Origin: Bradyrhizobium betae
GTDB taxonomy: Bacteria; Pseudomonadota; Alphaproteobacteria; Rhizobiales; Xanthobacteraceae
NCBI RefSeq assembly: GCF_004123905.1
Contig: NZ_MZXW01000016.1
Span: forward strand, 496,001-560,000
Length of the DNA stretch: 64,000 nucleotides
Reading direction: 5' to 3'
A program made the position numbers and the translations under genes. The notes beneath the pieces were generated by a model, which worked only from the letters and a program-made list of their open reading frames with translations, was not told the origin of the DNA and ran no database searches. The stretch's first letter is position 1; each line of letters opens with the position of its first letter. Shown here piece by piece: positions 33,724 to 42,700 of this stretch.

Positions 33724-34275
33724 TCATGGACGGACCTTGCTATCGTCGGAACACTTGGCCGGGCTGCCGCCGGCCTTCACGCAAGCCCGGTACTGCCAAG
33801 GCTCGACAAAACTGCCCGCCCATATTCCGCGCTCGGCCTTCTCTGCTCCGCGCTGGGCGTCCTCGTACTTGCCCCTGGAGTACTTCGGCCAGTCGAGCGC
33901 ATGGCCGTTCGCGACAAGCCAGTGTCCGATATCGGGGCCTGGCGTTCCAAGTGAGCACGTTGCTACCGTGCGCCCGTACCGGTCTCGGTCAACCGGAGAG
34001 CAACTCACGGGCCGCTTGATGGCCCATAGCAGACCGGCGAGCGCCGTCGCAGAAGTGCGTCCGCACTGATAGAGGTTGCTGTCGTCGTTTCGGCAGAGCT
34101 GAGTGCTCTCCGGTGCGTCGATCCCCCAGAGCCTGATGCGCTGACCGTGGATCTCGATCGTATCGCCGTCGATAACGCTGGCCTGCCCGACTATGTCGTC
34201 CGCTTGGGCTGTGAGAGCGGGCAGAACGGAAATTGCCAAGGCGAGCCCGAAAATTCGATTTATTTCGATTTTCAA
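33724..34275 (-). CDS. secreted thermonuclease-like nuclease (SNase family)
   Basis: A 183-residue protein with a signal peptide (GLALAISVLPALTAQA) followed by a staphylococcal-nuclease fold: ASVIDGDTIEIHGQRIRLWGIDAPE holds the metal-binding Asp and first catalytic Arg; VDRDRYGRTVATC the second Arg; ALDWPKYSRGKYEDAQRGAEKAERGIWAG is typical too. Six cysteines suggest disulfides. It would degrade DNA or RNA outside the cytoplasm. Common rhizobial relatives exist. It is divergently placed from the MBOAT pair only by a short gap, but on the same strand. Confidence 0.88.
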   Translation of the reverse strand: MKIEINRIFGLALAISVLPALTAQADDIVGQASVIDGDTIEIHGQRIRLWGIDAPESTQLCRNDDSNLYQCGRTSATALAGLLWAIKRPVSCSPVDRDRYGRTVATCSLGTPGPDIGHWLVANGHALDWPKYSRGKYEDAQRGAEKAERGIWAGSFVEPWQYRACVKAGGSPAKCSDDSKVRP

Positions 34276-34450
34276 GATGATTTTCTACCCTTCAAAGATA
34301 GGGGAATCGTGAATTTTGGGGCAAAATAATTGCCTCTTTTATGGGGTGTGTAAGTTCGTCGGATTTACCAGCCCCGGTAAATGACCTTTTGTCGCTTGGA
34401 AGTAGGAAGGCTGGGGCCCCAAAAGGGGTGGGGTATTTCTGAATAAGAAA

Positions 34451-34690
34451 TCAGCGCTTCCGCTTCTTCATCCTCACACCGGCGCCGCCGCCATTCTCTG
34501 GGATGAACTCGACGCCTGCTCGTTCAAGCGCTTTGGCGATTGCATCGATAGTCTCTTCTGCGACCTTGATTGGGCCTCCCGCCTCAGCACGTTTCAACGT
34601 CGGTACAGATACGCCAGCAGCTTCAGCGACCTCGGGCTGTGAAAGGCCGGTCAGCGCACGCGCTGCTCTCAATTGCGAAAAATCTACCAA
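34451..34690 (-). CDS. Xre-family helix-turn-helix repressor
   Basis: A 79-residue Cro/C1-type protein: LRAARALTGLSQPEVAEAAGVSVPTLKRAEAGG is the HTH, with ETIDAIAKALERAGVEFIPENGGG as the conserved C-terminal segment of small phage-type regulators. The tail is basic (MKKRKR). It is divergent from the 34762 gene. The two 16-bp inverted repeats at 34698-34736 lie just upstream, so it likely controls both itself and the plus-strand operon. Confidence 0.85.
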   Translation of the reverse strand: MVDFSQLRAARALTGLSQPEVAEAAGVSVPTLKRAEAGGPIKVAEETIDAIAKALERAGVEFIPENGGGAGVRMKKRKR

Positions 34691-34697
34691 AGGCTCT

Positions 34698-34736
34698 TGA
34701 TCCTTTTAGATCATTGTGTATGATCCTTTTGTATCA
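34698..34736 (+). promoter_or_regulatory. pair of Xre operators
   Basis: TGATCCTTTTAGATCA at 34698-34713 and TGATCCTTTTGTATCA at 34721-34736 share the 10-base TGATCCTTTT 23 bases apart; each is a TGATC-N6-(G/T)ATCA inverted repeat, the second with one mismatch. They sit between the divergent Xre gene and the 34762 operon, and are its likely binding sites. Confidence 0.6.
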
Positions 34737-34761
34737 AGACTGACTCCTGAAGGCAACACAG

Positions 34762-35109
34762 ATGAGCAAGAGCACCCTCCCGGTGAACGGCGGAGCTATG
34801 TCCGCACCCTTCCTCACCAATCAGCAGGTCGGGCAGTTCAACCCAGCCTTGGTCCGCTGTGAGGCTGCCGTCAACGTCAAGCTGCGCTTGGCGGCCAACT
34901 CGCTCCGTTCCAAGCTCATGACAGAGGCCCACGCCAGGGCGAAGGCCGATTACTCTGACGAGCTGACCTGCCGTGGCCGCGCCCATCACGTCGACAGACC
35001 CTACAGCTATTACCTCGGCCTCCAGATGCGCAGCGGCTTCGCTGAGGCCCGCGTTGCCCGCACCGGCATGGCGCCGGCTTTCGAACTTCCCCCGCAACGT
35101 TGGGCATAG
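34762..35109 (+). CDS. hypothetical protein, 115 residues
   Basis: A basic, Ala-rich soluble protein. QQVGQFNPALVRCEAAVNVKLRLAANSLRSKLMTEAHARAK is a long helix. Not recognised. It is the first gene behind the Xre operators and is probably repressed by that protein. Two cysteines. The next gene starts 11 bases after its stop. Confidence 0.5.
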   Translation: MSKSTLPVNGGAMSAPFLTNQQVGQFNPALVRCEAAVNVKLRLAANSLRSKLMTEAHARAKADYSDELTCRGRAHHVDRPYSYYLGLQMRSGFAEARVARTGMAPAFELPPQRWA

Positions 35110-35119
35110 GAGCGCGCGT

Positions 35120-35716
35120 ATGCTGGCACCATCCAACCAAAGCACGTTCGTCAAGGTCCCCGCCCGCCACCTTCTACGCGGAGACGTGACCGGCTCGGGC
35201 GAAATCGTCCTCAGTGTCAGCGTTGGCGCCAAGACGCCGCGCGGCATGGTTGACGTTCTCTTAGAGAAGGGCGACCGCAAGCGATCGGCGATCTGGAACG
35301 CGCGCACAATCATCGGCGTCCGTCGCGGGGCCGCGCCTCCGGTTGAAGTCGCGGGGCCAGCGGAAATTCCCCTCTCGGATCGCCTGCCGACATTTCACGA
35401 GCTTGCGGCGTTTGATGCCGCCAAAGCTTGGGACCGGCTCTCACATGAGGAGCAGCGCGCTATTGGCGTGCTCGCACTCAGGTTCGGTACGGTCGGCCAG
35501 TGCGAGGGCTACTTTCACGAGACCATTGAAGGCGTCCGCGAGGGCTTCTCCTCCAGCCATTGGACGCCCCAGGTTCAAGCCACAGCGGTGTGGCCGCGGC
35601 TGCAAATCGATCTGGTCGAGAGCGCGGCACGCGCGGCCTTTGAGGCACTGTGCGAGCACTTCGACCCCCTTTGGCCCCAGCTATTTGGCTGGCAAGCTCG
35701 AAAGGAGGTGAAGTAA
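35120..35716 (+). CDS. hypothetical protein, 198 residues
   Basis: MLAPSNQSTFVKVPARHLLRGDVTGSGEIVLSVSVGAKTPRG is a beta-rich N-terminal part, followed by a separate helical domain (LPTFHELAAFDAAKAWDRLSHEEQRAIGVLALRFGTVG and the segment EALCEHFDPLWPQLFGW). Start 35120 has AGGAG upstream. It is in the same operon as the 34762 gene. No family is recognised. Confidence 0.5.
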   Translation: MLAPSNQSTFVKVPARHLLRGDVTGSGEIVLSVSVGAKTPRGMVDVLLEKGDRKRSAIWNARTIIGVRRGAAPPVEVAGPAEIPLSDRLPTFHELAAFDAAKAWDRLSHEEQRAIGVLALRFGTVGQCEGYFHETIEGVREGFSSSHWTPQVQATAVWPRLQIDLVESAARAAFEALCEHFDPLWPQLFGWQARKEVK

Positions 35717-35816
35717 TCGGCTTGCCTTCATAACGCGACCGGTCGAGCGAGGGCGGAACCATACCGCTGGGCCACAAGCGAAAATCCTAGATCCACACTC
35801 ACATTGAGAAAACGAC

Positions 35817-35891
35817 ATGAGCAACGCGGTATCCATCGCGAGGCAACGGGGACGCGCGTCCTGCGTGCCCGCCAAGAATGGGGGGCTTTAA
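35817..35891 (+). CDS. possible 24-residue peptide
   Basis: ATG 35817 to TAA 35889-35891 encodes MSNAVSIARQRGRASCVPAK plus four residues. Basic, with one cysteine. GAGAAAA lies before the ATG. It fills the gap before the next gene. Without homologues it stays unproven. Confidence 0.2.
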   Translation: MSNAVSIARQRGRASCVPAKNGGL

Positions 35892-35894
35892 GCT

Positions 35895-36434
35895 ATGGCG
35901 CCCCAACAACACACATCCGGGCTTGCCGCACAGCAATCCGCCCGCGCGAACTCCATTGAGAGTTTGCGGCAAATGCGGAGCGAAGCCCGTCGAGAAATTG
36001 ACCGCCTTATCCAGTTCCTGGATCGAAGCGACCAGTACGTCATGACCGAGCTGGAGGATGAAGACGAGCGCGAGGACATAGGAGAGGCGGAGCCAAGCCT
36101 CGGCAGCTTCGATCGCATGGTCAACCAGCTCAATAGCTATCGTCAGGGCGGTATGTGGACGGTGCCCGACATTGACGCTGAACAAGACGATGCCGACGCC
36201 GAGCCGTCGCTGGGCTTCCTCGAGAACCACCCTCACGCAACGCACGGTTCGCTGCACTTCGCGAGCCGCGACCAGTCCGGTAGCCAGTTGAGACCGTGCC
36301 AAGGTGCGGGTTTCGAACTTGAGGAGCAGTGCGAGGACGAGGGCGACACCAGCGACAGCGGTATTGCCGATGAGGAAGGTCGCATGGAGCAGTGCCCGCG
36401 CCTATTCCAGCACAGCATGAAGCGAGTGGAGTAG
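35895..36434 (+). CDS. acidic hypothetical protein, 179 residues
   Basis: A strongly acidic protein. The N-terminal RANSIESLRQMRSEARREIDRLIQFLDRSDQY is a helix; then EDEDEREDIGEAEPSLGSFDRMVNQ and AEQDDADAEPSLGFLEN repeat the AEPSLG motif twice. Rhizobial islands often carry such acidic repeats. No function is known. Closely followed by the 36440 gene, 5 bases later, so probably cotranscribed. Confidence 0.55.
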   Translation: MAPQQHTSGLAAQQSARANSIESLRQMRSEARREIDRLIQFLDRSDQYVMTELEDEDEREDIGEAEPSLGSFDRMVNQLNSYRQGGMWTVPDIDAEQDDADAEPSLGFLENHPHATHGSLHFASRDQSGSQLRPCQGAGFELEEQCEDEGDTSDSGIADEEGRMEQCPRLFQHSMKRVE

Positions 36435-36439
36435 TCGGC

Positions 36440-36916
36440 ATGGCAAATCAATCTCGCCGTGGCTTCCTCGCCTATCTCGGCATCGCCGGGGCGTCCACAG
36501 CGGCAGCGACTGCAACAGCAATCGTCACCCCACCGAACGAGCCGCAGGAATCTCCCGGCTACTTCAAGAGCCCGGCCGAATATCTCGTCGCCATGCAGGC
36601 TATCGGATGGCAACCGCTCGCCATGTTCCATTGGCTTCCGGACGGCGGCGTGCACCGAATGGGCGTCAACGAAAGCCCAAAGCCAGGAATTTGCGCCGTG
36701 GAGACATGGCGGAAGTTTCACGCAATCCAGATGAGAGCGCCTGTTCAGTTACCGACAGACGTTCACCCGCTCAAGGATTGGTGGCTTGCGGTCTGGGAGC
36801 ACTTGTACGACCTCGGCCATCGTGAAGACGTGACGCCGGCCGCTCGAAATCGCTTCCCCGATGACGATGAGGGCATGCCGACTCAAATGCTGTCCGCGCT
36901 GAATGAGAAATCCTGA
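36440..36916 (+). CDS. exported hypothetical protein with twin-arginine-like signal
   Basis: About 158 residues. SRRGFLAYLGIAGASTAAATATA at the start is a twin-arginine-type signal, with R-R followed by a hydrophobic run and a likely cleavage near residue 25. The mature part has LVAMQAIGWQPLAMFHWLPDGGVHRMGV and TWRKFHAIQMRAPVQLPTD. I do not recognise the family. Start 36440 is chosen since upstream ATGs lie inside the previous gene. Confidence 0.5.
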   Translation: MANQSRRGFLAYLGIAGASTAAATATAIVTPPNEPQESPGYFKSPAEYLVAMQAIGWQPLAMFHWLPDGGVHRMGVNESPKPGICAVETWRKFHAIQMRAPVQLPTDVHPLKDWWLAVWEHLYDLGHREDVTPAARNRFPDDDEGMPTQMLSALNEKS

Positions 36917-37001
36917 TGGCTAAGCGCGTCTACGCGCCGCCGCGATTCAGGATTCGGCTCCGCGCCGCGCATTCCGCGCACGATCAGCAATGGAGACGGT
37001 C

Positions 37002-38423
37002 ATGATGAAGCAATGTCGTCGATGTGAACAGAACCTACCGCTGTCGAGCTTCGGTTATGGGGGACGCTCTCGCCTTCGCAGATTCTGTCACGCCTGCTTT
37101 TCGGCGGTTGTGAACGGTGAAGTGTTCACCATGAACCCGACCGAAGCGGACACGTTTATGGCGAAGCTAGAAGCCGGCAATTCGCTTCGGATGCTCACGG
37201 GCGGCACCGGCGAATCGTCGATTTGCTCGGTGGATGCGTTCCGCAAGCACTGCGAGTTAAATCCGGAATGGGGCGCGAACGCACTCGCGCTTGCGAAAGC
37301 GAACAGCAAGTCCCGAATCCAGGATGGGATCGTCAGACGCACCACAGATCGCGCGGCTTGCAATCAAGGGCATCCGCTGTCGCCCGAGGTTATTGCTCGT
37401 ATGCAGGCGGAGCGTAGGTACGACCACCGATGGTGCGAAGCTTGTGCTCGGAGGTGGCAGGGGGTTGGCCGCTATTTTGCTGAGGAAGCAGACGTCATTG
37501 CGCCGCCTGCGAATGTTGAGCGGTTGACCCTGTCAGGCGGGTCGCGAGTCCTCTCCGCCGACGACATTGCGCTAGTCGAATCTTGGCTCATTAAGGGAGC
37601 TTCGCTGAGAAGGCTCCTCGGTGCATGGGATGCGATCCGCTTCAGGCTTGCCTTGAAGAACAATCCGGATTTGGAGTCGAGGCTCAGGCCCATCATCGAA
37701 CGCAATGCCAAGATTGCCGTCGTCGTCGGGTCTCGAAAGCGACGGATCAGCCACTGTAAATACGGTCATGAGCTTACCATCGAGAATACTGGTATCAAGC
37801 CATCGAATGGTTCTCGATTCTGTCTCGCGTGCAATCGCACATTCGCAGGCGCACCTGTCACGCCTCAGATGCTGGACAACGTGGAGCGTGGGTTGCTGAC
37901 AGGGATGAGCGTCGGCGATCTGACGACACCAAGAGACGGCAAAAGACCGACGATTACGTACGCGCAATGGAGGACGGTGCGTCGGACTCGACCTGACATC
38001 AACGAGCGCTTCATGCGTGCCTTGCGGAATCCAGCGACGATCCGAAGCTTCACGAGCGGAAACACCATTGCTCGCTTGCCAGGCCTCATGCTCGCCACCC
38101 CAGTCGACTTTGTTCGGAGCGACGTCCCGCTTTACGTCCCGCAAGAGGGTGATTACGAATGGCTCTACAGCCTAACACCGCGGTATCTTCAACGGAGCGC
38201 TCGCGACGAAATTGTCGGGGATCTCTTCCTCGAACTGGCAGAGCGCCGTGTCGATCGAGACGGGGTTCCTGCGTGCGCGAAACGCTTGGTTGCCGCCTTC
38301 AACAAGGAAAATCCAATGAAGGCATACGGCGACATTCGCGCGCCGCTGCCTCTCGACGCCCCTGCCTATCTGGACGGCACATTGTCGCGTGTCGAGATCG
38401 TTTCGGAGGGCCTTTGGACTTAA
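37002..38423 (+). CDS. multi-zinc-ribbon protein with a possible sigma-like C-terminal segment
   Basis: A 473-residue protein. Three zinc-binding units are visible: C5, C8, C29, C32 (KQCRRC and CHAC); C120-x3-H124 with C145, C148 (CNQGH and CEAC); and C252-x3-H256 with C274, C277 (CKYGHEL and CLAC). Between them are helical regions such as LESRLRPIIERNAK. The C-terminal 90 residues (YLQRSARDEIVGDLFLELAERRV, then APLPLDAPAYLDGTLSRVEIV) resemble the region 2 and inter-region stretch of sigma-70-type factors, which have LDAP-type motifs. That resemblance is by eye only. GGAG lies 6 bases before ATG 37002. No region-4 HTH follows. Confidence 0.55.
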   Translation: MMKQCRRCEQNLPLSSFGYGGRSRLRRFCHACFSAVVNGEVFTMNPTEADTFMAKLEAGNSLRMLTGGTGESSICSVDAFRKHCELNPEWGANALALAKANSKSRIQDGIVRRTTDRAACNQGHPLSPEVIARMQAERRYDHRWCEACARRWQGVGRYFAEEADVIAPPANVERLTLSGGSRVLSADDIALVESWLIKGASLRRLLGAWDAIRFRLALKNNPDLESRLRPIIERNAKIAVVVGSRKRRISHCKYGHELTIENTGIKPSNGSRFCLACNRTFAGAPVTPQMLDNVERGLLTGMSVGDLTTPRDGKRPTITYAQWRTVRRTRPDINERFMRALRNPATIRSFTSGNTIARLPGLMLATPVDFVRSDVPLYVPQEGDYEWLYSLTPRYLQRSARDEIVGDLFLELAERRVDRDGVPACAKRLVAAFNKENPMKAYGDIRAPLPLDAPAYLDGTLSRVEIVSEGLWT

Positions 38424-38759
38424 ACTAGAATCGTCGCGGTGAGGGCCCGCCGGCTAGAGCTGGCGGGACTTTCATCTGTGCGCCATCGAGTCCCGGGCGA
38501 AGGGTCTTCGAGCAAATGGCAGCTTTTTGGATAGAGGTTCTGCTTCCGCGGATCGGTGCGTCTGCGTGTGTCCACCCTTGCGGTTCAGACCTTAGCGAGC
38601 CTTCGGTTGAAGCACTCTGCCTCGATCGTTGAGCAGAGAATCGGCGTCTATCTGCGGAGCGCACGCGATCTACGTGTCTGTTTATCCCCTAAGTCATTGA
38701 ACATAGTAGCTATTTTGCCTTTAGCGCGGAATTTATCCCTTTCCCTAGGGAGATACATC
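38424..38759 (+). other. intergenic stretch with no confident gene beyond the hairpin
   Basis: The stretch has the hairpin at 38446-38467. After it I see no open frame with a good ribosome site and protein-like composition. The last 60 bases are AT-richer (TTATCCCCTAAGTCATTGA), and probably hold the promoter of the small membrane protein. Confidence 0.5.
38446..38467 (+). terminator. hairpin after the zinc-ribbon gene
   Basis: CCCGCCGGC (38446-38454), TAGA, GCTGGCGGG (38459-38467) form a 9-bp stem with one mismatch and a 4-base loop, followed by ACTTTC. It begins 23 bases after the stop. Probably an intrinsic-type terminator although the T-run is weak. Confidence 0.55.
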
Positions 38760-38885
38760 ATGTCCAATCATCAACTGCGCTTCAAAGGTCCCGGCTTCGA
38801 TTTCGACGCCAAAGGATGGATGGCAATTCTCGCGGCGACCGTGATTGTCGCCCTGGTCCTTGGGTTTCTTTTGCTCCAATATTGA
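38760..38885 (+). CDS. small membrane protein, 41 residues
   Basis: MSNHQLRFKGPGFDFDAKGW, then a single hydrophobic span (MAILAATVIVALVLGFLLLQ) at the end. Preceded by AGGGAG, 8 bases before the ATG, so likely translated. Tail-anchored topology with the N-terminus in the cytoplasm. No function is known. A membrane protein this small is often missed in annotation. Confidence 0.55.
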   Translation: MSNHQLRFKGPGFDFDAKGWMAILAATVIVALVLGFLLLQY

Positions 38886-38906
38886 GTCGCCGATCGTTGC
38901 ACACCG

Positions 38907-39150
38907 TCAGGAGGCCTTCTTGTTTCGCCGGGGGAGGGCGACACTGGCTTGCGGGCTGCCAATCGGACGCAACCCCATCAGATACGGGCTCCGCTTCTTC
39001 GAGGGAGCGCTGGCACAGGCCGCAATGGAGGAAGTTGCGCAGGGCGACCTGCCGATCGCGCGGCTGCACCACCAGCGCAAGGTCGATCATCTCGGTATGT
39101 TTGCAGTGCTCGCACCGCACCTCGAGCAGCGGAAACCCGCCGGCGCTGGC
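38907..39150 (-). pseudogene. truncated, frameshifted paralogue of the zinc-ribbon protein at 25779
   Basis: The minus strand encodes GFPLLEVRCEHCKHTEMIDL and HCGLCQRSLEE, nearly the same as the C-terminal half of the 25779-26258 protein. Near 39000 one base is lost: the downstream frame then reads KKRSPYLMGLRPIGSPQ and ends in KKAS and a stop at 38907-38909, as in the intact copy. The N-terminal helical half is absent. It is a decayed duplicate in inverted orientation. Confidence 0.7.
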
Positions 39151-39185
39151 TTGAAACTTAAGCCTCGATATCCGCTTGTACAAAG

Positions 39186-39398
39186 ATGCAGCGGGTTCAT
39201 TTGGTGCGGGTGATAACAGAAAGCGGCGAGCGGCAGATCTGGCTCGCAGCCACCGGGCGTGATGAAGCGGTTGACCGCGTGCTCGATGTCATACCGGAAG
39301 GGTGGACCGCCAGCTTGATACAGCGCGAACTCGACGCCGCAGATGCTGTAGCTCTGAATTTGCGTCCCGGCGAAGTGCGGCGGCATCGACTGTCTTGA
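39186..39398 (+). CDS. hypothetical protein, 70 residues
   Basis: HLVRVITESGERQIWLAATGRDEAVDRVLDVIPEGWTASLI, then LNLRPGEVRRHRL. It reads as a small two-strand, two-helix domain I associate with short rhizobial proteins of unknown role. No ribosome site is strong. It is on the plus strand, 36 bases past the decayed zinc-ribbon copy. Confidence 0.5.
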   Translation: MQRVHLVRVITESGERQIWLAATGRDEAVDRVLDVIPEGWTASLIQRELDAADAVALNLRPGEVRRHRLS

Positions 39399-39738
39399 TC
39401 GGTTCGATGCCGGCGATGAGGTAAGAGCGGCGCGAGAGATTTGTATATCGGCCTCGGCCGGGGCATCGCAGGTAGCGACTGATTTCATCTTTGCATTGGC
39501 AAGCCAATCCCCCTCTCATTCCCCTGACCAGGCCGGCAGGGCGCTGCTCCGCTCGTTAACCATTTAGTAAGATTCTGGGTCTTCCGAACTGCCGCTCTGC
39601 TTGCTTCGGCTCGCTATCGGGAACTGATTCGCTAGGATGCAACCCCAGAGCGCAAGAAGCGCCAGGGGGTTGCGTCGTGTCCAAGGGAGTGCCGGCGAAC
39701 AGCCGCCGTCTTGTCGCGTATCGATCGGGGTTCGAACC
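39399..39738 (+). other. intergenic stretch before the restriction enzyme gene
   Basis: No convincing gene or repeat. Frames that cross it in either direction are composition-driven and lack a good start. It should hold the promoter of the MmeI-like gene; AT-richer parts around 39490-39570 are candidates. Confidence 0.5.
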
Positions 39739-42700
39739 ATGAGCATACGCGCTGATGGTCTCCCACAGATGACGCCGACGAGCTTTATCAAGAAATGGAA
39801 GCGCGTATCGCTAACCGAGCGTCAGAGCGCCCAAGAACACTTCATTGATTTGTGCGGCCTGTTTAGCCACCCAACCCCTAGCGAAGACGATCCAACCGGC
39901 GAACGCTTCGCCTTCGAAAAGGGGGCGACGAAAGTTGGTGGAGGTCGTGGTTTCGCCGACGTCTGGAAGCGGGATCATTTTGCCTGGGAGTATAAGCGCA
40001 AAAATGGCAACCTAGAATCTGCTCTGCTGCAGCTCATGCGGTACGCTCCGGCTCTGGAAAGCCCTCCTTTGCAGGTTGTGTGCGACGTCGATCGTTTCCG
40101 GATTCATACTGCATGGACCAACACGGTCCCTGTTACGTATGAGGTCACTCTCGATGATTTGGTCGAGCCGGCAAAGCGCGAGATTTTGAGAAATGTCTTC
40201 TTCAACCCAGAAAAACTGAGACCAACAAAAACACGTGCAGCGGTTACGGCGGAAGCTGCAGATAAATTTTCTACTATTGCGCATCGGCTGCGAAGTCGAG
40301 GTACTCCCGAAGAAGTGGGGCATTTCGTCAATCAGTTAGTTTTCTGCTTTTTCGCTCAGAGCGTGAAGCTTCTTCCCGAGGCACTGTTTGACAGGATTCT
40401 CAAACGTTCCGCCCAGAATCCCGACAAAGCCATCAGCTATTTAAACAAGCTCTTCGAGGCGATGGAGAAAGGTGGGGAATTTGATCTAAGCGATATCGCT
40501 TGGTTCAATGGCGGGCTATTTGATGGAAGGAAGGCTCTACCGCTTCAGTCTAATGACATAGGTCTTCTGGTGGCTGCCGGTAGCTTGGACTGGAGCCTGA
40601 TTGACCCGACCATTTTCGGCACCCTGTTCGAGCGTTTTCTCGATCCAGATAAGAGGGCTCAGATCGGGGCCCACTACACCGATCCGGATAAAATAAGCAA
40701 AATCATCGAGCCGGTCATCCTGCGTCCCCTTCGTGCCGAATGGGATCAGGCCAAGCTTGAAATAGCTGCTTTTCTCAGCGGCCAACGGAAGCCGCCGATG
40801 CGCAACAGGCCTAGAAGGCGGATGACCAAGTATGAGGCTGCCGAAGAGGCTCGCTCTCGATACCTGGAGCGTCTTCGCAACCTGCGTATATTGGACCCGG
40901 CCTGTGGGTCTGGAAATTTTCTTTACCTGGCACTCCAAGGCGTGAAGGATCTCGAAAACAAGGCCAATCTCGAGTGTGAGATGCTTGGGCTGGAGCCCCG
41001 ATTGCCGGCTGTTGGGCCAGAAATCTTGCGTGGCATCGAGGTTAATCCGTTAGCGGCAGAGCTGGCGCGAACCACTATTTGGATTGGCGATATTCAATGG
41101 CGCCTCCGCAATGGAATCCATGCGAAGCCCAAACCAATCCTACGAAAGCTCGATGCTATAGAATGCCGAGACGCCCTCATCGCTGCCGGGCCAACTCTGT
41201 TCAGCCGAGCAGGCAAAGAAGGCACCAAAGATCGACCGACCGAGCACTGTATTGAGGCGGATTGGCCCGAAGCAGAGTTCATCGTGGGAAACCCTCCATT
41301 TCTCGGCGTCCGCCTTATGCGCCAAGCGCTCGGGGACGCGGCGGTTGAGCGTCTGTTCCGTGTCTACGATGGTCGTGTTTCTCGCGAGGCTGATCTCGTC
41401 TGTTATTGGTTCGAAAAAGCTCGCAAAGCAGTGCACGCCAATCAGGCGTCCCGCGTCGGCTTGGTTGCAACAAATTCAATTCGTGGCGGGGCCAACCGAA
41501 GAATTTTGGAACATATCGCGGTCGATAGCCGCATTTTTGAGGCTTGGAGTGACGAGTCTTGGGTCGTCGACGGTGCCGCGGTTCGCGTATCCCTGGTCTG
41601 CTTTGGAAAGGGCCAAGACGCCCTGAAACTCGACAATCGTCCTGTCGCGACGATCAATGCTGATCTTAGTAGCGCGGTCGATCTCACTAAGGCGCGCCGT
41701 CTGGTCGAAAATTTAAGCGTCGCTTTCATGGGTGACACCAAAGGAGGCGCGTTCGACGTCCCCGGAGAGCTTGCGCGCAAATGGCTTTGTCTTCCTCAAA
41801 ACCCCAATGGCAAGCCGAACTCTGACGTGCTGCGGCCGTGGCGTAACGGAATGGACATGACCCGACGCTCGCGTGACATGTGGATCGTTGATTTCGGTTG
41901 GGGGATGTCGGAAGAGGAGGCCTCGTTATACGAGGCTCCGTTCCAGTATATCAGGGAGCAAGTCCTTCCCGAACGAGCAAAGAACCGGCGTGCCACTTAT
42001 CGGGAACGTTGGTGGCGCCACGTTGAGCCCCGGCCGGCCATGTGGACCGCTCTTGCAAAGTCAAAGCGATATATCGTTACGCCAACGGTGGCGAAGCACA
42101 GGCTATTCATTTGGGCGGACAGCCGCGTGTGTCCCGATCACCAACTGATCGCAATAGCTCGAGATGACTATACGACGTTCGGGGTGCTTCACTCGCGTTT
42201 CCACGAGGCGTGGTCTCTACAGCTTGGGACATGGCTCGGAGTTGGCAACGACCCGCGATACACGCCGACAACGACATTTGAAACATTTCCTTTCCCGCCA
42301 GACCTTGCACCAAACATCCAGGCCGCGCGCTATTCCGGCAATCAGCATGCCAAGGCCATTGCCGAGGCCGCGAGGCGACTTGACGATCTACGTGAGGCCT
42401 GGCTGAACCCTGCTGATCAGGTCGCGATCAAGCCAGAGGTTGTCGCAGGTTACCCGGATCAGATTCTTCCTAAGAACGCGGCCGCGACTGCCGTACTTCG
42501 TACCAGGACGCTGACATCTCTATACAACAGCAGACCCCAATGGCTCGTAGACGCTCATGAAAAGCTCGACGCCGTGGTCGCAGCTGCGTATGGCTGGCAA
42601 GCAGCGATTACACAGGATGAAGCCCTATCGAATCTGCTTCGTCTTAATCTGGCACGAGAAACTTATGGAGGATCCAAAGCAAAGAGCCGAGATGTCGGCG

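Noticed and set aside
39087..39488. 133-codon minus-strand frame
   Set aside because: Runs through the frameshifted zinc-ribbon remnant and antisense of the 70-residue gene; no good start.
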